In this document: positions 1-11,495 of the stretch, in pieces | Position numbering within the stretch: the first letter of the stretch is position 1 | How the letters are laid out: each line of letters opens with the position of its first letter | Source: Pagrus major | Lineage: Eukaryota; Chordata; Actinopteri; Spariformes; Sparidae | Direction: 5' to 3' | Length of the DNA: 64,000 bases | Assembly: GCF_040436345.1 (NCBI RefSeq) | Contig: NC_133216.1 | Location: 1,872,033-1,936,032 of the forward strand | Made by a program: the position numbers and the translations under genes | The notes under the pieces: model-generated | What the model saw: the letters and a program-made list of their open reading frames with translations, nothing else | The model's database searches: none | What the model was told of the DNA's origin: nothing

Positions 1-120
1 TCCAACAGAGGACTGAAGGCGTATCTGACAAACACAGAGAGATAAACTGCATTTATGTCACAGTTACAAAGAGACAAACTGTCAAAGACAAACAGCCCTG
101 ACATCCCCCCCTCCCCTTAC

Positions 121-2543
121 CTCTGGTTATTGGCTGACGGTCGCCATAGGAACATGATGACCAATAGGATGATGGAGAACAAGAAGCGCCAGAACGCGTC
201 ATCTATCCACAGCTCCCTCCAGTCCTGCAGAGAAAGAGACATTTTTAATGAAAACACTTCAAAAGCACTCAAACGTCTTCATTTACTGGAAGAAAAAAAA
301 AGACAGAAGATGAAAAAACGTTCTGTCTTCTCCTCCGCCGGACTGAAAATCCTCCTGACAGGATTTAGAGAATGAACCAGAACACTCGGTTAAAAATGTA
401 GAAGTAGACGGGAGTCATTGAAACACCCTGACCAAAGGTGATAGAGTATTATGAGCAGATCATAAATATAACACTTCAGTTCATCCTCGAGTCCAAGTGG
501 ACGTTTGTGGCAAGTTTGAAGAAATTTCCTCAAAGTGTTCCTGAGATATGGAGTGTGACACGAGACACGAATCAATAAAACAAAAAGAAATAAAACTATT
601 GAATGCAGGAGGAGTTGAGACATGACGTGAGATGAGTTCTGCTCACAGTTTAAACTAAATCATCCAAAACCTGCAGCACTCACCGACTGACATTTGGACA
701 TCTTGAAGGTCTTGGTGGTCCAAATGATGAAGATGACCGACGCTGAAACACAAACATGTACGAAGCTTCAATGACTTGAAATGCGCTTCAAGCAAAACGT
801 TAAACACAAGCAGGACTTTTTTTTTCGTACCTATGACGGCGAAGATGAGCGTGTTGGTGAAGTGTCTGTAGAGAGAGAGCTTCACCACGTTCCTCCTCAG
901 CCTCAGCAGCTTCATCGTCTGAGCCAGACTCACGAAGATGTGACGGCACGGTCAAGGAAACATCAACGAAAGCAAACAGTCTGTCCAGCTTAAGATCAAT
1001 GTATCTGATCCTGACTGATTTATGTACAAGATCACATATTTACTGTCCCACACAAGTTTGTGTTTGCACAACAGGTGTGACGGATCCAAGACGGATCATT
1101 TCAAATGTTCTCAGTCTGGCTGTTGATGCTTTGAGGTGAACGAGCTCCATCAGTCTGAATGTTAAATTAGGGATGTCCTGATGATCCTCAGAGGATTACA
1201 GAGTCCTCTAAGGACCACGGCGAGAAATATTTTAGGTTTTTAGGTTTTGTACGTCGTAATGCTTTTTCCCCTTTCGTTCCCTCCGAGCCGCGTTATTATG
1301 GATCCAACCCGAGTTTCCACAAGAGCCCAGTTGTGTTCTTCATGCGAGACTCAAACTGTGAACTCACACAGGAGCTCTGGTGACGTCTGAAGTGTTTTTC
1401 ATTGATTTAACAAGAGCAGCATCTTCACTCTCAAACAGTAGGTGGCAGCAGACACCTTTAAAGTCAGGTTGCTATCTACCTTTACACACGATGAGTAGGA
1501 AGAAGAAGAAGGAGGAGGAGGAGGAGAAGGAGGAGAAGCAGAAGAAGAAGAAGGGGGAGGAGAAGGAGGAGAAGAAGGAGAAGAAGATGAAGAAGAAGAA
1601 GGAGAAGACAACCACGTTTTTGCCGCACAAGAATCGATTCTTTGGTACTTCAAGTGTTTCTGCTTTATATGAAATTATACGATATCTGCGTTCGATAGTT
1701 CTGACGGCACAAAGCTGTTAAAAAAAGAAGAGTATTTTTTACTTTTTGAATGTGTTCAGTGACTTTTTCTGTACCAACGATGTGATTCTCAACCTTTTTT
1801 CCTCACGTTATTGTAAAAGTTATTGGTATAGCTCTTTGCTCATTACGTCGTGCCTGTCTAACCCTCAGGTTATCTGTATCAGCTGGAAAAAAACATGCAT
1901 CCCTAATTACACTGTTCACAGATAATCACATACACTGAGTGCACGGGGTTTCTGTTGGACGCTGACTACACGTACGGACGAACAAAGCAGAAAAAGAGAA
2001 AAAGTGAGAGAGAAAACACATTTTCTGCAGCACTAAAAAGGGGGGGAGGTGCAGTAGCGGATATCCACCAGCAGAGGGTAGAGTCGAGCACAGCCAGAGG
2101 AATAGCAGCCAGGAGAACTACATCATCTTCAGCCTGGAGACAAAGAAAAGGATAACAGAAGAAGAAAGGGTGAAAGATACACAGGAGGAGGACGTGGGAG
2201 GGAAGAGGGTGAAGGAAACGATAGAGAGGACGAAGAGGAGGAGGAAGAAGAAGAAGAAGAAGAGTGTGTGGGGAGCAACCAGAGGGAGTAAGAGAAGGAG
2301 AGGAGAACAGAAATGCTGACACAGCGTAACCACTCAGGTCAATCAGCAGCTGCAGGTAACACTGACAAGTTTGTTTTATACAGCCGGGTGCACCAGGTGG
2401 GCGGGGTTTACCCGTCTGTCAAACAGGGTGGGTTAGTCTGATGTGGTGAAACCCTCAGAACCAACAAACACAGACAGACACAACACAACCAGAACCAGAC
2501 AGACAGACAGACAGACAGACCCTATTTGGCTTAGCTCAGCACT

Positions 2544-2585
<42 letters not shown>

Positions 2586-4009
2586 ATGTTAAAGGATATC
2601 CACCAGACAACACAGGAGTCAGTGAAGGCCAGAACTATGTCACACAAAAGTCTACTGCTGGTGTTGTCGCCTCGATCCTGGAGAGAGAGACACGTTAGAC
2701 ACACACACACACACACACAAGCAGACGCACACTCAAAGATACACTGTGTGTGTTTGTGTGTGTGTGTGTGACTCACAGCGTTGACTCGTAGGATCCCCTC
2801 GACGATGGAGAAGATCAAGTAAAGCAGACCGACGCCAACGACTCTGTGGAGCAGCGCACCGAGCCTGGGCCTGACGGACGGACGGACACGACATCATGTC
2901 GACTAAGTTACTGACACCGACACAGTTTGTGTCAAACTACAAGCGGCGCCACGAGAAGAAGAGGAGGACTTACTTGACGATGCCGTATCCCAGACTGGCG
3001 ATGATCACCAGCACCCGGGCCAGAGTCCTCTTCACGGCTGAGAGCACCTCAGCGAACACCACCGCCCCCTGGACTGCAGGAGGACACACGACAACGTATC
3101 ACCACCTGACCTTCACCTCAGCCACAGCAGCAGAATCACCTGTGTGTCTTCAGCTACCTGACAGGCCGTCGTATCTGATGCTCTGGAACTCGGCGTAGTA
3201 AACAGCCTTCTCCAACATGCCCAGGAAGATGACGCCTCCGATCCAGAACTGGATCCTGAGCAGGTCCCTCCAGTAACAGGCGGACAGAACCAACCACAGC
3301 ACCGCCAGCAGCACGTACACGATGCACATCACCATGTAGAACTGGAGACAGACAGGAAGTCAGACCGATCAACATGTTGTTGTTTGTTCTTTTCTTTACA
3401 TTTGTTGACGTTAACAGAAATATAAAGTGTGTGTGTGTGTGTGTGTGTGTTCTTACCACCATCAGAGGCCATTCAGAGGCTGATATGAAGTCGTGAGGAC
3501 CCTTCATGCTGATCTGCACTGGAAACACAAACAGACGCCGTCAGGTCGACTGCAACACGACGGACTTCACCTCTGATCAGGCCACGTTATTATGAGTTCA
3601 TCTTCAGGAGGTCCAGAGCTGATTCTCAGGATCAGGACCGGGCTGATCCAGACACCTTTTTACCAGTTCCAGAAGTCCATTTTGTTTGTGTGTTTGCTCC
3701 AGGTTCTGCATGTCACCTTTTAAAACCGCCTTGCTGTGACCCAACACATATTTTAAGGGTCTGAAATGTCACTTCTGGAAACATATTTTTATACAAAGAT
3801 ACTGCTGTATCTTTTGTTCTGTGTTGTTTAAACTTTAAACTGTTATTTAATTGTTTTAATCATCTCACTCTCACACTCTTCATGAACTCATCAGTCTAAC
3901 ACATTAAAACGTAGCGACTGAGTTTATTAAAGCCTTACTGTGCACTGAGCGGCTGTATCTTGTCGTAAAAGTTGGATAATAATTATTTTAAAAACAGTAA
4001 ATGTTCAGT

Positions 4010-4060
<51 letters not shown>

Positions 4061-5428
4061 TGTGTGGTGGGTAATGTGTGAGTGTGACTGACGCTGTAGA
4101 CTCCAGGGCTGAGGAGGGTTCGCCGGGTCGTTCGCTCGGCTCTTGTCTTTGATTTCTCTGATGTTCAGGATGAACATGTACGGTCCGTCCTCCCAGCTCT
4201 CCGCCACGGCGTCGAAGTACGGATGAGCCGCCTTCTGAGAGAACAAGGAGAAGAGTTCGGACATCTTTAGTCACATTTAGGGTTTATTCTGGTTTTGAAA
4301 CGTTGCTGACGAGGAGGAAATGGAGTGAAGTTCTGCTGCTTCAGGTTGAACGGAGGCAGATACGAGCAGAGAAGTGAAAACGTCCCCTGACATGAAATTG
4401 CTGGCTCGGCGTGTATCTATAATCCCAGACCTGTCTATGTATCCTGGGATTCAAACCTCCCGGTCACGAGCGCCTCTCATCTCTCAGCCTGCTGTAATAA
4501 GCACGTTTAACTAATCCAAACAGACGGACCGACCCGACCCGACCCGACCCGACTGACCTCTTTAGCTGCAGCGTCTCTTGTTTCTGCTGAAGCTCCTTCC
4601 TTCGGTGGCGCAGCAGCCTGAAACACAAGAGCAAGAAAATCATGTTCAGATATCTAATAACGTAACATCTGACTCCACGTTACTGATCCAACGACTTCAG
4701 CTACTGCTTCATGTTCTGCTTCATGTTCTGCTTCATGTTCTGCTGTGTGAGTGGGTCGAAGATGTTCACACCTTTGGTTTGGGAGGCTCCACCTCTCTCC
4801 TCCTCCTCCCGTGGTCTGACGTCTTCACTGTAGTCGGCTGAAAAACAAACGGTTGATTTTAAGACATTTTTAACGTCGAGATAATAAACAAAGTTCATGT
4901 TAAACATCTTGAAGAATGTTTTTAACTGTAAACGAACTCCGTCTTCATTAAAATAATAAACACGGTGCTAAGTTCACTGAAGAACCGTTTTCATCCGAGC
5001 TGCAAAATCTGGTCGAACCCGACGAACCAGAATGTGAGAGAACAAAAGGCCGGAGCCTTGTTGAGATCACAGAACGGGCCTGAGGGCCTGAAATAATACC
5101 TGTGGTCTGGAGGTCTAACACCTGCTGGATTTATTAGAGTTCACCTGTGAGAACATTCAGGTGGAGCTGCAGCAGTCACGAGTGTTTCTTCAATAACACG
5201 GCGACTTGTCGGTGCTACGTGGGGAGCAACATGAGCTGTGATTGGTCAGTCCGGGCTGGACAACAGAAAGTTGTTTCTCACCTGCAGCTGCGGCAGTTCT
5301 GTCAGTCGTGTCTTCAAGACGTCCAGTCCGAACTGTGTCGTAAAACAAACGCACCCACTTTAAACATACAGTCAGCAACATACACTCACTGTGTTACTCA
5401 TGTGTTTGCACTGTGTGTTAATGTATAC

Positions 5429-5466
<38 letters not shown>

Positions 5467-5835
5467 TCACCGTGTCCGGCTTCATCTGTGGCGTGCAGAC
5501 GATGGCAGGATACTGATGGAAGACATAGTATCCACTCCCCCCTCCTGGTCTGACCTCCGTCGACTTGAAGTAACTGGCGGCCCTCGACGCCTGAAGACGA
5601 ACAGACAGATAATAAAACAACGTGAGGAAGAGAATCCAGAACCGGAAGATACCGACCGACCCAGAGAGCGTTTGGGTCGAGGATCTGAACGGTTACAGAA
5701 CTGAGGCGAGAGGAAAAAGAGTTCGTCTCACGTCGAGGCCGAAGACTTCATCGTAGCAGTGCGAGTTCCTCAGATACCAGGACACGTTGAGCTGCACAGG
5801 TGACGAGGCGTTACAGGTGTCTGAAACCCCTGAGA

Positions 5836-5915
<80 letters not shown>

Positions 5916-8302
5916 GATCAGATTAACGCCCCTGCAGCAGGACTGTCAGGTGTGACGTGGCAGCAGGAGGGCGTCGCTCACTGACCTTTGAGGTGGATGG
6001 AGCTGCTGTTGAACAAAGTTTTGGCGAAGTAGAAAAAGTTCTGCTTCTTCAGAATCTCCTGAAACAAACAGGAACAAAAACAGCTGATCAAACTGAAAAC
6101 AACAACAACTTTTAGATGCTCGAAATGCTTCATGACGCCTGAGAGACGGAGCTGTTTGTGTCCTGAACCTGCTGGTTTACTGATTATTACATGACAGAAG
6201 AAGAACATCTGTTTGTTTTAACCTTCATGCTTCATTTTCACAGATTTATTTTATTTCCTCGGCTCTTTTGTCCGTATTCTGAGCTACATCAGTATTAATG
6301 AAGGAGCTTCATGGTTCTGTGCAGGAAGCTGAACACTAATAAAGTAATTAATCTTCTACGAATGTTACGATGACGAGATGTTTAAAATGTCCGGTCCAGT
6401 TCGGTCAACACTTGAGAACAGGCGGATGGAAAACAAGCGTCACGTGTTTGTTAATGACGAGCGGCGCCTCCTCGGTGAAATCTCTGCTTTGTGTGACTTA
6501 ATGGAGTTTATTGATGTATTGTTGACACACGAGGAGCGAGTCGGAGAACAAACAGAGCCGAGCTTCCTCTTCAGCTGCGACTCACAGACTGTTTCTGAGA
6601 GGAAAGACGAGCCGACTGTTTCAGCAGACGGACTCCTGTCTGCTGGTTTACTGATTCATTTGTTATCAGACCAGAAATAATCTGTTTCAGGTCCTGATGA
6701 AGGTCCAGCCGCCTGAAATTAAAGTTAATTACAAGAAGATAAATATTTAGTTATATTTTCTCATTTCTAATTTGGTGGACGGGGAAATAAATCTGCACGT
6801 CGTCTCCAGATGAAATAAAAAGAGGCGACGTCGCTCTGAGGCCGCCGCTCTCTCTCTCTCTCTCTCTCTCTGTGTGGGCGTGTTGCAAAGATCAATCAGA
6901 GTTTCTCCAGCAGGCGAGAACGTCACAGACATCTTTTCACTTTCACCCTCCACGACTGTAAACTACCTGCTGACAAAAAACTAGAACATCACAGACAATT
7001 ATATCTCATCACATGTATGAATATCTCTCTGTGTTTGGGCGGATAGGCGACAAGAAACATCAGTGCAAAGTCCCACAAGAGTCTCAGTATGTGGAGGATG
7101 ACATTAAAAGTGAGATATTAAAAAAAAGAAATGATTTCCTGCTGATAATTCAGACTCGCCCACATCACAACCACCACATACAACTTCTGTCGGTGTCTCT
7201 TATAATTCAGACTTCAGTCCAAAAGATTATTTTTGTAATAACTGATAAAAGTCCTGCAGAGCTCGATGAAGCATTTTAAATCCTTTAGTTTAATTAGATT
7301 TTCACTGTTGTGACCGAGCAGAGAAGATAATGATCAAAGTAACTGCTGATTAATATTCTGTCAATCAAGTTATTGATTAAAGGTTCAATATGTAAGAATT
7401 TTAGTTGAAAACAATAAAAAATAAATTATCCACAGAAATATGAAGAAATAACAGTTTGATTTTGTGATGTTCATGTTTTATATCACAGGGATATTTAGTG
7501 AAGTTAGCATGCTAACCAGCTAGCAGTGGAGCTTTGGCTCGCCAACACTTCCCCAGTGTTTTAAGCTAACTGTGCTAACTAGCTAACATCAGCTAGTTAG
7601 CAGTAACTATGTGGTGATGTGCTGCCCCCTGCTGGTTCTGGTGGCCACTTCTTACATATTGCACCTTTAATGGACGGATCCTTTCATGAGGATGGTGACA
7701 AACATTCAGAATTAATTTGTGATGAATATAAACATGAAACATAGAGACAACTGTGCTACTTCTGGATCAAACACTAGTGTTTAGCTACAGAACAGAGCAG
7801 AACAGAGCAGAACAGGTGTTCCCAGGTTAGTTTTAGCAGCATCGGTGGTTCCGTGTGACGAACAGCTCCACGCTGGACTCGGTCCTGCGGGACCTCATTT
7901 ATTTTCCGGTCCGCTGGTTTTGCTGAGCTGTTTGTCGCTCGTGTGATTAGCTAGCTAACGTTGTTTACATGTTTCTGACGCAGCTCAGTGAGCGACCCGC
8001 CGCAGTGGGTCGGACCCGCAGTGAGTTCAGCGCTTAAACCTCAGCAAACCCGCACGAGACCTCCTTCAGCTTCCAGTCCGACCCGTTTAACAAGTGAAAC
8101 TATGAGCTGACCCAGAAACACGACATCCAACCTGTCAGCTCGCTGCCACAATCAGGAAACTCACATTGTCCACGTTCAGGATCCATTTTCCCGGTTCAGA
8201 CACGGCACCGACCGGCCCACTCAGCCCCATCAGCACCAGCAGGAGCAGCGCCGAGGACCAGAGTCCCGGCCCGGTCCGACCCGGACCCGCGGTGCTCGCC
8301 AT
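121..8302 (-). CDS. tmem87b: TMEM87-family Golgi seven-transmembrane protein (TMEM87B-like), 3' end missing
   Basis: Fifteen coding exons read on the minus strand: 8302-8165, 6058-5986, 5829-5732, 5590-5471, 4837-4772, 4617-4558, 4234-4093, 3518-3457, 3341-3158, 3073-2974, 2870-2777, 2677-2600, 939-831, 742-684, 224-121. Together they give about 496 residues in one open frame; the acidic cytoplasmic tail lies beyond position 1. A signal peptide (residues 1-33), a lumenal GOLD-like part, then TM segments follow. Signature stretches are [85 protein letters not shown] and [19 protein letters not shown] and the poorly conserved DIVLAF segment resemble TMEM87B more than TMEM87A from memory, so the paralogue call is moderate. 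The ATG at 8302 is chosen because the frame upstream opens only with GTG. The family acts in Golgi trafficking or as a channel/receptor-like protein. Exon 12 is joined to exon 13 by an AT-AC U12-type intron. Confidence 0.92.
1498..1612 (+). repeat. Purine-only (GAA/GAG)n tract
   Basis: About 115 bases made almost only of A and G, with AAG, GAG and GGAGGA units. It lies in the TMEM87 U12 intron, where the transcript reads it as a pyrimidine tract. The ORF across it is low-complexity Lys/Glu and is not a gene. Confidence 0.9.
2157..2303 (+). repeat. Second purine-rich tract
   Basis: A run dominated by GAAG, GAGGA and AAGAAG units in the same intron as the tract at 1498-1612. Transcript strand is pyrimidine-rich. 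No coding signal. Confidence 0.8.
2497..2583 (+). repeat. (ACAG)n then (TG)n microsatellites
   Basis: A short CAGA tetranucleotide run at about 2497-2521 is followed by (GT)n at about 2549-2583. The GT run sits about 17 bases inside the U12 intron donor of the TMEM87 gene. Confidence 0.85.
4016..4062 (+). repeat. (GT)n microsatellite
   Basis: Uninterrupted GT dinucleotides, about 22 units, 30 bases inside the intron that follows TMEM87 exon 7. Similar short runs occur at 3428-3450 and 5429-5464, each just inside a donor site of the same gene. Confidence 0.9.
5837..5911 (+). repeat. (CA)n microsatellite at a 3' splice site
   Basis: About 37 CA units. On the transcript strand this is (TG)n ending a few bases before the acceptor AG of TMEM87 exon 3, so the repeat takes the place of the polypyrimidine tract. 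Confidence 0.9.
6209..7376. other. TMEM87 intron 1, first part: no gene seen
   Basis: Intron sequence between exons 1 and 2 of the minus-strand gene. It holds a (CT)n run near 6848-6871. The ORFs here lack homology, splice logic or codon structure. Confidence 0.6.
7377..7670. mobile_element. MITE with about 22 bp terminal inverted repeats
   Basis: The left end reads TTAAAGGTTCAATATGTAAG and the right end is its near-perfect reverse complement (CTTACATATTGCACCTTTAA). The 294 bp between them is rich in 'gctagc/gctaac' motifs, with no ORF. Both ends carry TTAA. It also contains GCTGCCCCCTGCTGG (7621-7635), a strong CTCF-like core on the minus strand. Confidence 0.8.
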
Positions 8303-8430
8303 TAGAGCCAGGAGGAAGAAGAAACCAGCAACTGCAACGCATCCGCGACAACTCACAACAAGCGGGACACTTCCTGCTTCCGGGTGACGTTACGGGGCAG
8401 CGATGATGCCTTCAGGGAGCGTCGGAAGTT
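7970..8430 (-). promoter_or_regulatory. CpG-rich promoter of the TMEM87 gene
   Basis: CpG density rises sharply here against AT-rich surroundings, around the ATG at 8302 and first exon. No TATA box stands out. A plus-strand transcript could share it (see the candidate gene at 8740-11201), but that is inference. Confidence 0.6.
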
Positions 8431-8589
8431 TAACAATTAATTGTGAATATGTTCCTTTTTCATTTTAAAAAAAACCCACATATTTGTTATTATTCACACT
8501 GAAGAATGTGGAGTTGTATTTCCTAACTATGACCACGAGAGATCAGCTGTATCAGCTGTTAAGTCATCGGTTATTGCTTCAGTTTGGTC

Positions 8590-10010
8590 GCTTTGATTTA
8601 TTTTGAAAGCATTGACAGGAAGCGGTACTATTCTACCACGTCTAGCTTGACGTAGATGAATGTAGTTCCTCATTGTGACCACTAGAGGGCAGTGAACGAC
8701 CTGTCGGCTCGCGGTCTGTAGCCAGTTTATCTTTTTACTTTGCTTCGTGTTTCTGTTTATAATCCACTTTATGTCGCATCTAAGCACTTTGAGCTGTCTT
8801 ATTACAAAGAACCACACAAATACAGCCGCCCTGCATTTCCCCAGAACCTAAAGAAGAAGAAACAGCTGGTTAAAGGTGAGACAGTTCGCACATTAGCTGC
8901 GTGTTTATGTCTTTTGAATGAAGTTTAAGCTTTTAAAAACACCTGTTGTATTTTGGTGGTAAACAGCTAGCGAGCTACACAAGCTAACGTTACGTTTTCA
9001 TGCTAACGGTTCCGAACAGATGCTACCCCCCCGTTGGTTAAGGAATAGACAGTTAATATCTTAATTTCTCGTTAAAGTTATCTGTAGAGGCAACTTTCTG
9101 GCTAGCTGCTAGCTAATTACCTATAATTACCTATATTGCTATGTTAGCTAGCTAGCGCGGGATGTCTAGTAGTGTGTGGTTTGCAGTAATAACGCTTTAG
9201 AAAATGGAGTATTGCTGAATATAAGTTTGTCGCCGTGAAGTTATTTATTTTCCAGCAAGTATTTTTTACGTATTATATCGCGTATTATATTTTTGTTGAC
9301 TTATTTCGAAAGTATCGACCGGAAGCTTTGTCGATGCTATCACGTCTGACTTGACACGTCTTGTCTTGCTGCAGTTCGTGTGTGTGACCACTAGAGGGCA
9401 GTGAACAACCTTCTGGAGGCTTTGTGTGGAAAATGCATCTATTTTTTGGGCTTTTAAAAACACCTGATGTCAGATATTCGACAGATATTCACTTTTTGAT
9501 CGTTTTGTCATGTGTCACACAATTCGGCATTAGTTTGGAGTCACTGGGTCACATGACACGGAAGCTAATGGGAAAAAATGCAGAATTTTCATTGTAAATA
9601 TTCATATAAAATAGAAGAAGCAGTAAAATCCATTTAAAAGAGACGTGTTGTGTTTGTCCCAGTCATTAATACAATTCGGCAGTGGTTTGGAGTCACACAA
9701 CACATTAGCAATCAACAGAAGTTGATTATTATTTCTCATTAAAGTTACGTGGAGAGCTAACCTTTTGGCTCGTGTCAGTACTGCTACTAGCTAAGTTAAT
9801 GTCAGTATTTAAAAAATCGGAAATGTATAGGTTTGTCTCTTTTATTTTCCAGCAAGCATCTTTACTTCGTTATTTCTTTGACTTATTTTGAAAGTGTTGA
9901 CCGGAAGTTTTACGATGCTATCATGTCTGACTTGACACGTCCTGTCCTGGTGTAGTTCTCGTGTGTGACCACTAGAGGGCAGTGAACGACCCAGTTCATG
10001 TGGCTCCGAT
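8590..10010 (+). repeat. Three degenerate tandem copies, each with a CTCF-like motif
   Basis: Copies at about 8590-8740, 9241-9425 and 9838-10010 share 'tta-ttt-gaaagt..tgaccggaag', 'atgctatca.gtctgacttgacacgtc' and 'tgtgaccactagagggcagtgaac'. Further matching blocks upstream of copies 2 and 3 (9070 and 9738; 9520 and 9670) show a repeat period of roughly 600-700 bp. Each copy holds the identical CCACTAGAGGGCAG at 8679, 9388 and 9969, all on the plus strand. Confidence 0.75.
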
Positions 10011-10059
10011 GGTGCCAAACTATCCAGAAAGCATCAGAAAACATAAACAAACAGAATAA

Positions 10060-10103
<44 letters not shown>

Positions 10104-11201
10104 TGAATAAACAAAATGAATATTAAGGCATTTTTCTGCTCTGTGGGTTAAAAACATCACTTGTTATTTTTCTCCTTTACATTTGATATCTTGTGTTTTT
10201 GGTCACATAGAAAATAATGCTTATATTACTTATGTAAAGTCATATTTTATATCATGTTTTTTTGATTGAAGTTCTTAAAAAAGGCTGTAAGGTGTCTACG
10301 TTTTGGCTTTTTAAAGGTGTTTTTGGCTGATTTAAAAAAAGAAAGAAAGAAAACACTTAGTGTGTTTGTTTGTTGGTTTCTGGCACAAAGGGGGATCAGA
10401 TGATATTTTATTGGGAAAAGCGATGATTAATATATAATTAATAAAAAAGATAAACTCTGATTTACTTTCCACACAGATGTTGGAGCTTTTGCAGCCAGAC
10501 GCTGGAGGCTGGTGGAGGATCTGTGTCAGGAAGTCAGTCGCTCTCTACGACACGCCCGACATCACAACAAAGGTCAGGTGCATAGTTTGAATATTTCTGT
10601 GTTTTGTAATCTGCAGGTGGAGTTATTGAACTCTATTCCAACAACAAAGCTTAAACAGTCGATAAACAGACGAGTCGATCGAGAGAAAACGAAGCAGAAA
10701 CAGTTATTGTAAGAAATTAATTGTTTTTGCCATTAAACAGTCGCACGACCCAGTCCTTCTTCTTCTTCTTCTTTGTGGACTGTTGGTTAGAAAACACAGA
10801 ACATTTGAAGGCATCATGTTTTTTAACTTGACAAGATAATTGTGAGATTATTTGAGATCAAACATAATGTTTAGTTGCTTCTCTGTTAAGCTAAAAACTA
10901 TATTTACTGAACTGTAAACTTACTTCAAGACAAAAAGACTGTCGACACATTTAATGTTGTTTCTGAGCGCTAGATTTATTCTTTGATCAGTCTATTTTTT
11001 ATATAAAATGTTGCTTCTTTCTTTTAATCGTATTTGATCTTGTTCTTCTTTTTATAAAATGATTATTTTCTGTGTCGAGGTTGAAATTTCCAACTAAAAC
11101 AGACTTAAACATCTGAACGTTCCTGCCGACCCCTGAACGCACCATCAACTCTGTTTGTTGTTCTCTCCATCTCAGGTATCTGGTGGACGTTAGGACCTTG
11201 A
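8740..11201 (+). CDS. Candidate three-exon fragment of an unrecognised small gene
   Basis: Three pieces join in frame: about 8740-8875 (ends GTT AAA G, donor gtgaga), 10477-10572 (acceptor cacacag, donor gtcagg, 96 bases, phase 1 at both ends) and 11176-11201 (acceptor ctcag, then GIWWTLGP and TGA). The middle exon encodes VGAFAARRWRLVEDLCQEVS followed by a basic RSLRHARHHNK segment, an amphipathic helix-like composition unlike the low-complexity ORFs nearby. No in-frame ATG is visible in the first piece, so an upstream exon or a different start would be needed. I do not recognise the product. It could instead be chance splice-like sequence or noncoding 5' exons of capns1. Confidence 0.3.
10055..10103 (+). 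repeat. (TAA)n microsatellite
   Basis: About 14 uninterrupted TAA units in intergenic sequence. Confidence 0.9.
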
Positions 11202-11221
11202 GCTCTCCCGGTCTGCCTCAG

Positions 11222-11222
<1 letters not shown>

Positions 11223-11302
<80 letters not shown>
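11223..11302 (+). repeat. (GT)n microsatellite
   Basis: About 38 GT units upstream of the likely first exon of capns1. Confidence 0.95.
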
Positions 11303-11304
<2 letters not shown>

Positions 11305-11399
11305 GCGGGTCTGATGATGCATTGAGAAAGAACTTGGTTTCTTTGGCTCAACTGGTTTTGTTGGACTCTGGCTGTGGGAGTGCCCTCCTGTCCTGTCTG

Positions 11400-11495
11400 A
11401 GTCTCTCTCTCTCTCTGTGTGTGTCAGTGTGTCTTTAGCTCTCTCGCCCGCTCCCTGTCGCTCTCTCCTCTCAGTCCTCTGCAGCAGAAGTCACA
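11400..11495 (+). other. Probable 5' noncoding exon of capns1
   Basis: A CT-rich stretch ends CAGAAGTCACA with a consensus donor gtaagt at 11496. The first coding exon of capns1 needs an upstream noncoding exon because an acceptor (tttcag, 12711-12716) precedes its ATG by only a dozen bases. The 5' limit is not determined. Confidence 0.45.

Larger units (their letters stand above)
940..2599 (-). other. U12-type AT-AC intron of the TMEM87 gene
   Basis: Read on the minus strand, exon 12 ends TGG TGG and is followed directly by ATATCCTTT, the U12 AT-AC donor consensus. The far end reads TTCCTTGAC (branch-site consensus TTCCTTRAC) and then terminates in AC, about a dozen bases later, before ATC TTC GTG AGT. 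Joining at these points gives [13 protein letters not shown], which matches the family segment (remembered TMEM87B: VWF-IFISLAQTM). A GT-AG reading is possible only with a poorer protein match. The 1.66 kb intron also holds two long purine-rich tracts. Confidence 0.85.

Noticed and set aside
1380-1721. Lys/Glu-rich ORF and its minus-strand Ser/Pro counterpart
   Set aside because: Both are translations of a purine repeat.
2588-2600. GT-AG alternative for TMEM87 exon 12-13 (donor gtacac after AACAT, acceptor after GTGAG)
   Set aside because: It inserts ISFNI and loses the conserved IF-SLAQTM join; the AT-AC U12 sites fit both protein and consensus.
3066-3072. Acceptor CCAG at 3069-3070 for TMEM87 exon 10
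   Set aside because: It gives a TGA within a few codons; the CTGCAG acceptor four bases upstream restores [10 protein letters not shown].
5787-5984. His-Thr and Val-Cys repeat ORFs at CA/GT tracts (also 2550, 11226, 16506, 18438, 25426)
   Set aside because: Dinucleotide microsatellite translations.
8303-8356. Upstream extension of the TMEM87 start (frame open to 8356)
   Set aside because: The frame there opens with GTG, not ATG; the ATG at 8302 gives a good signal peptide.
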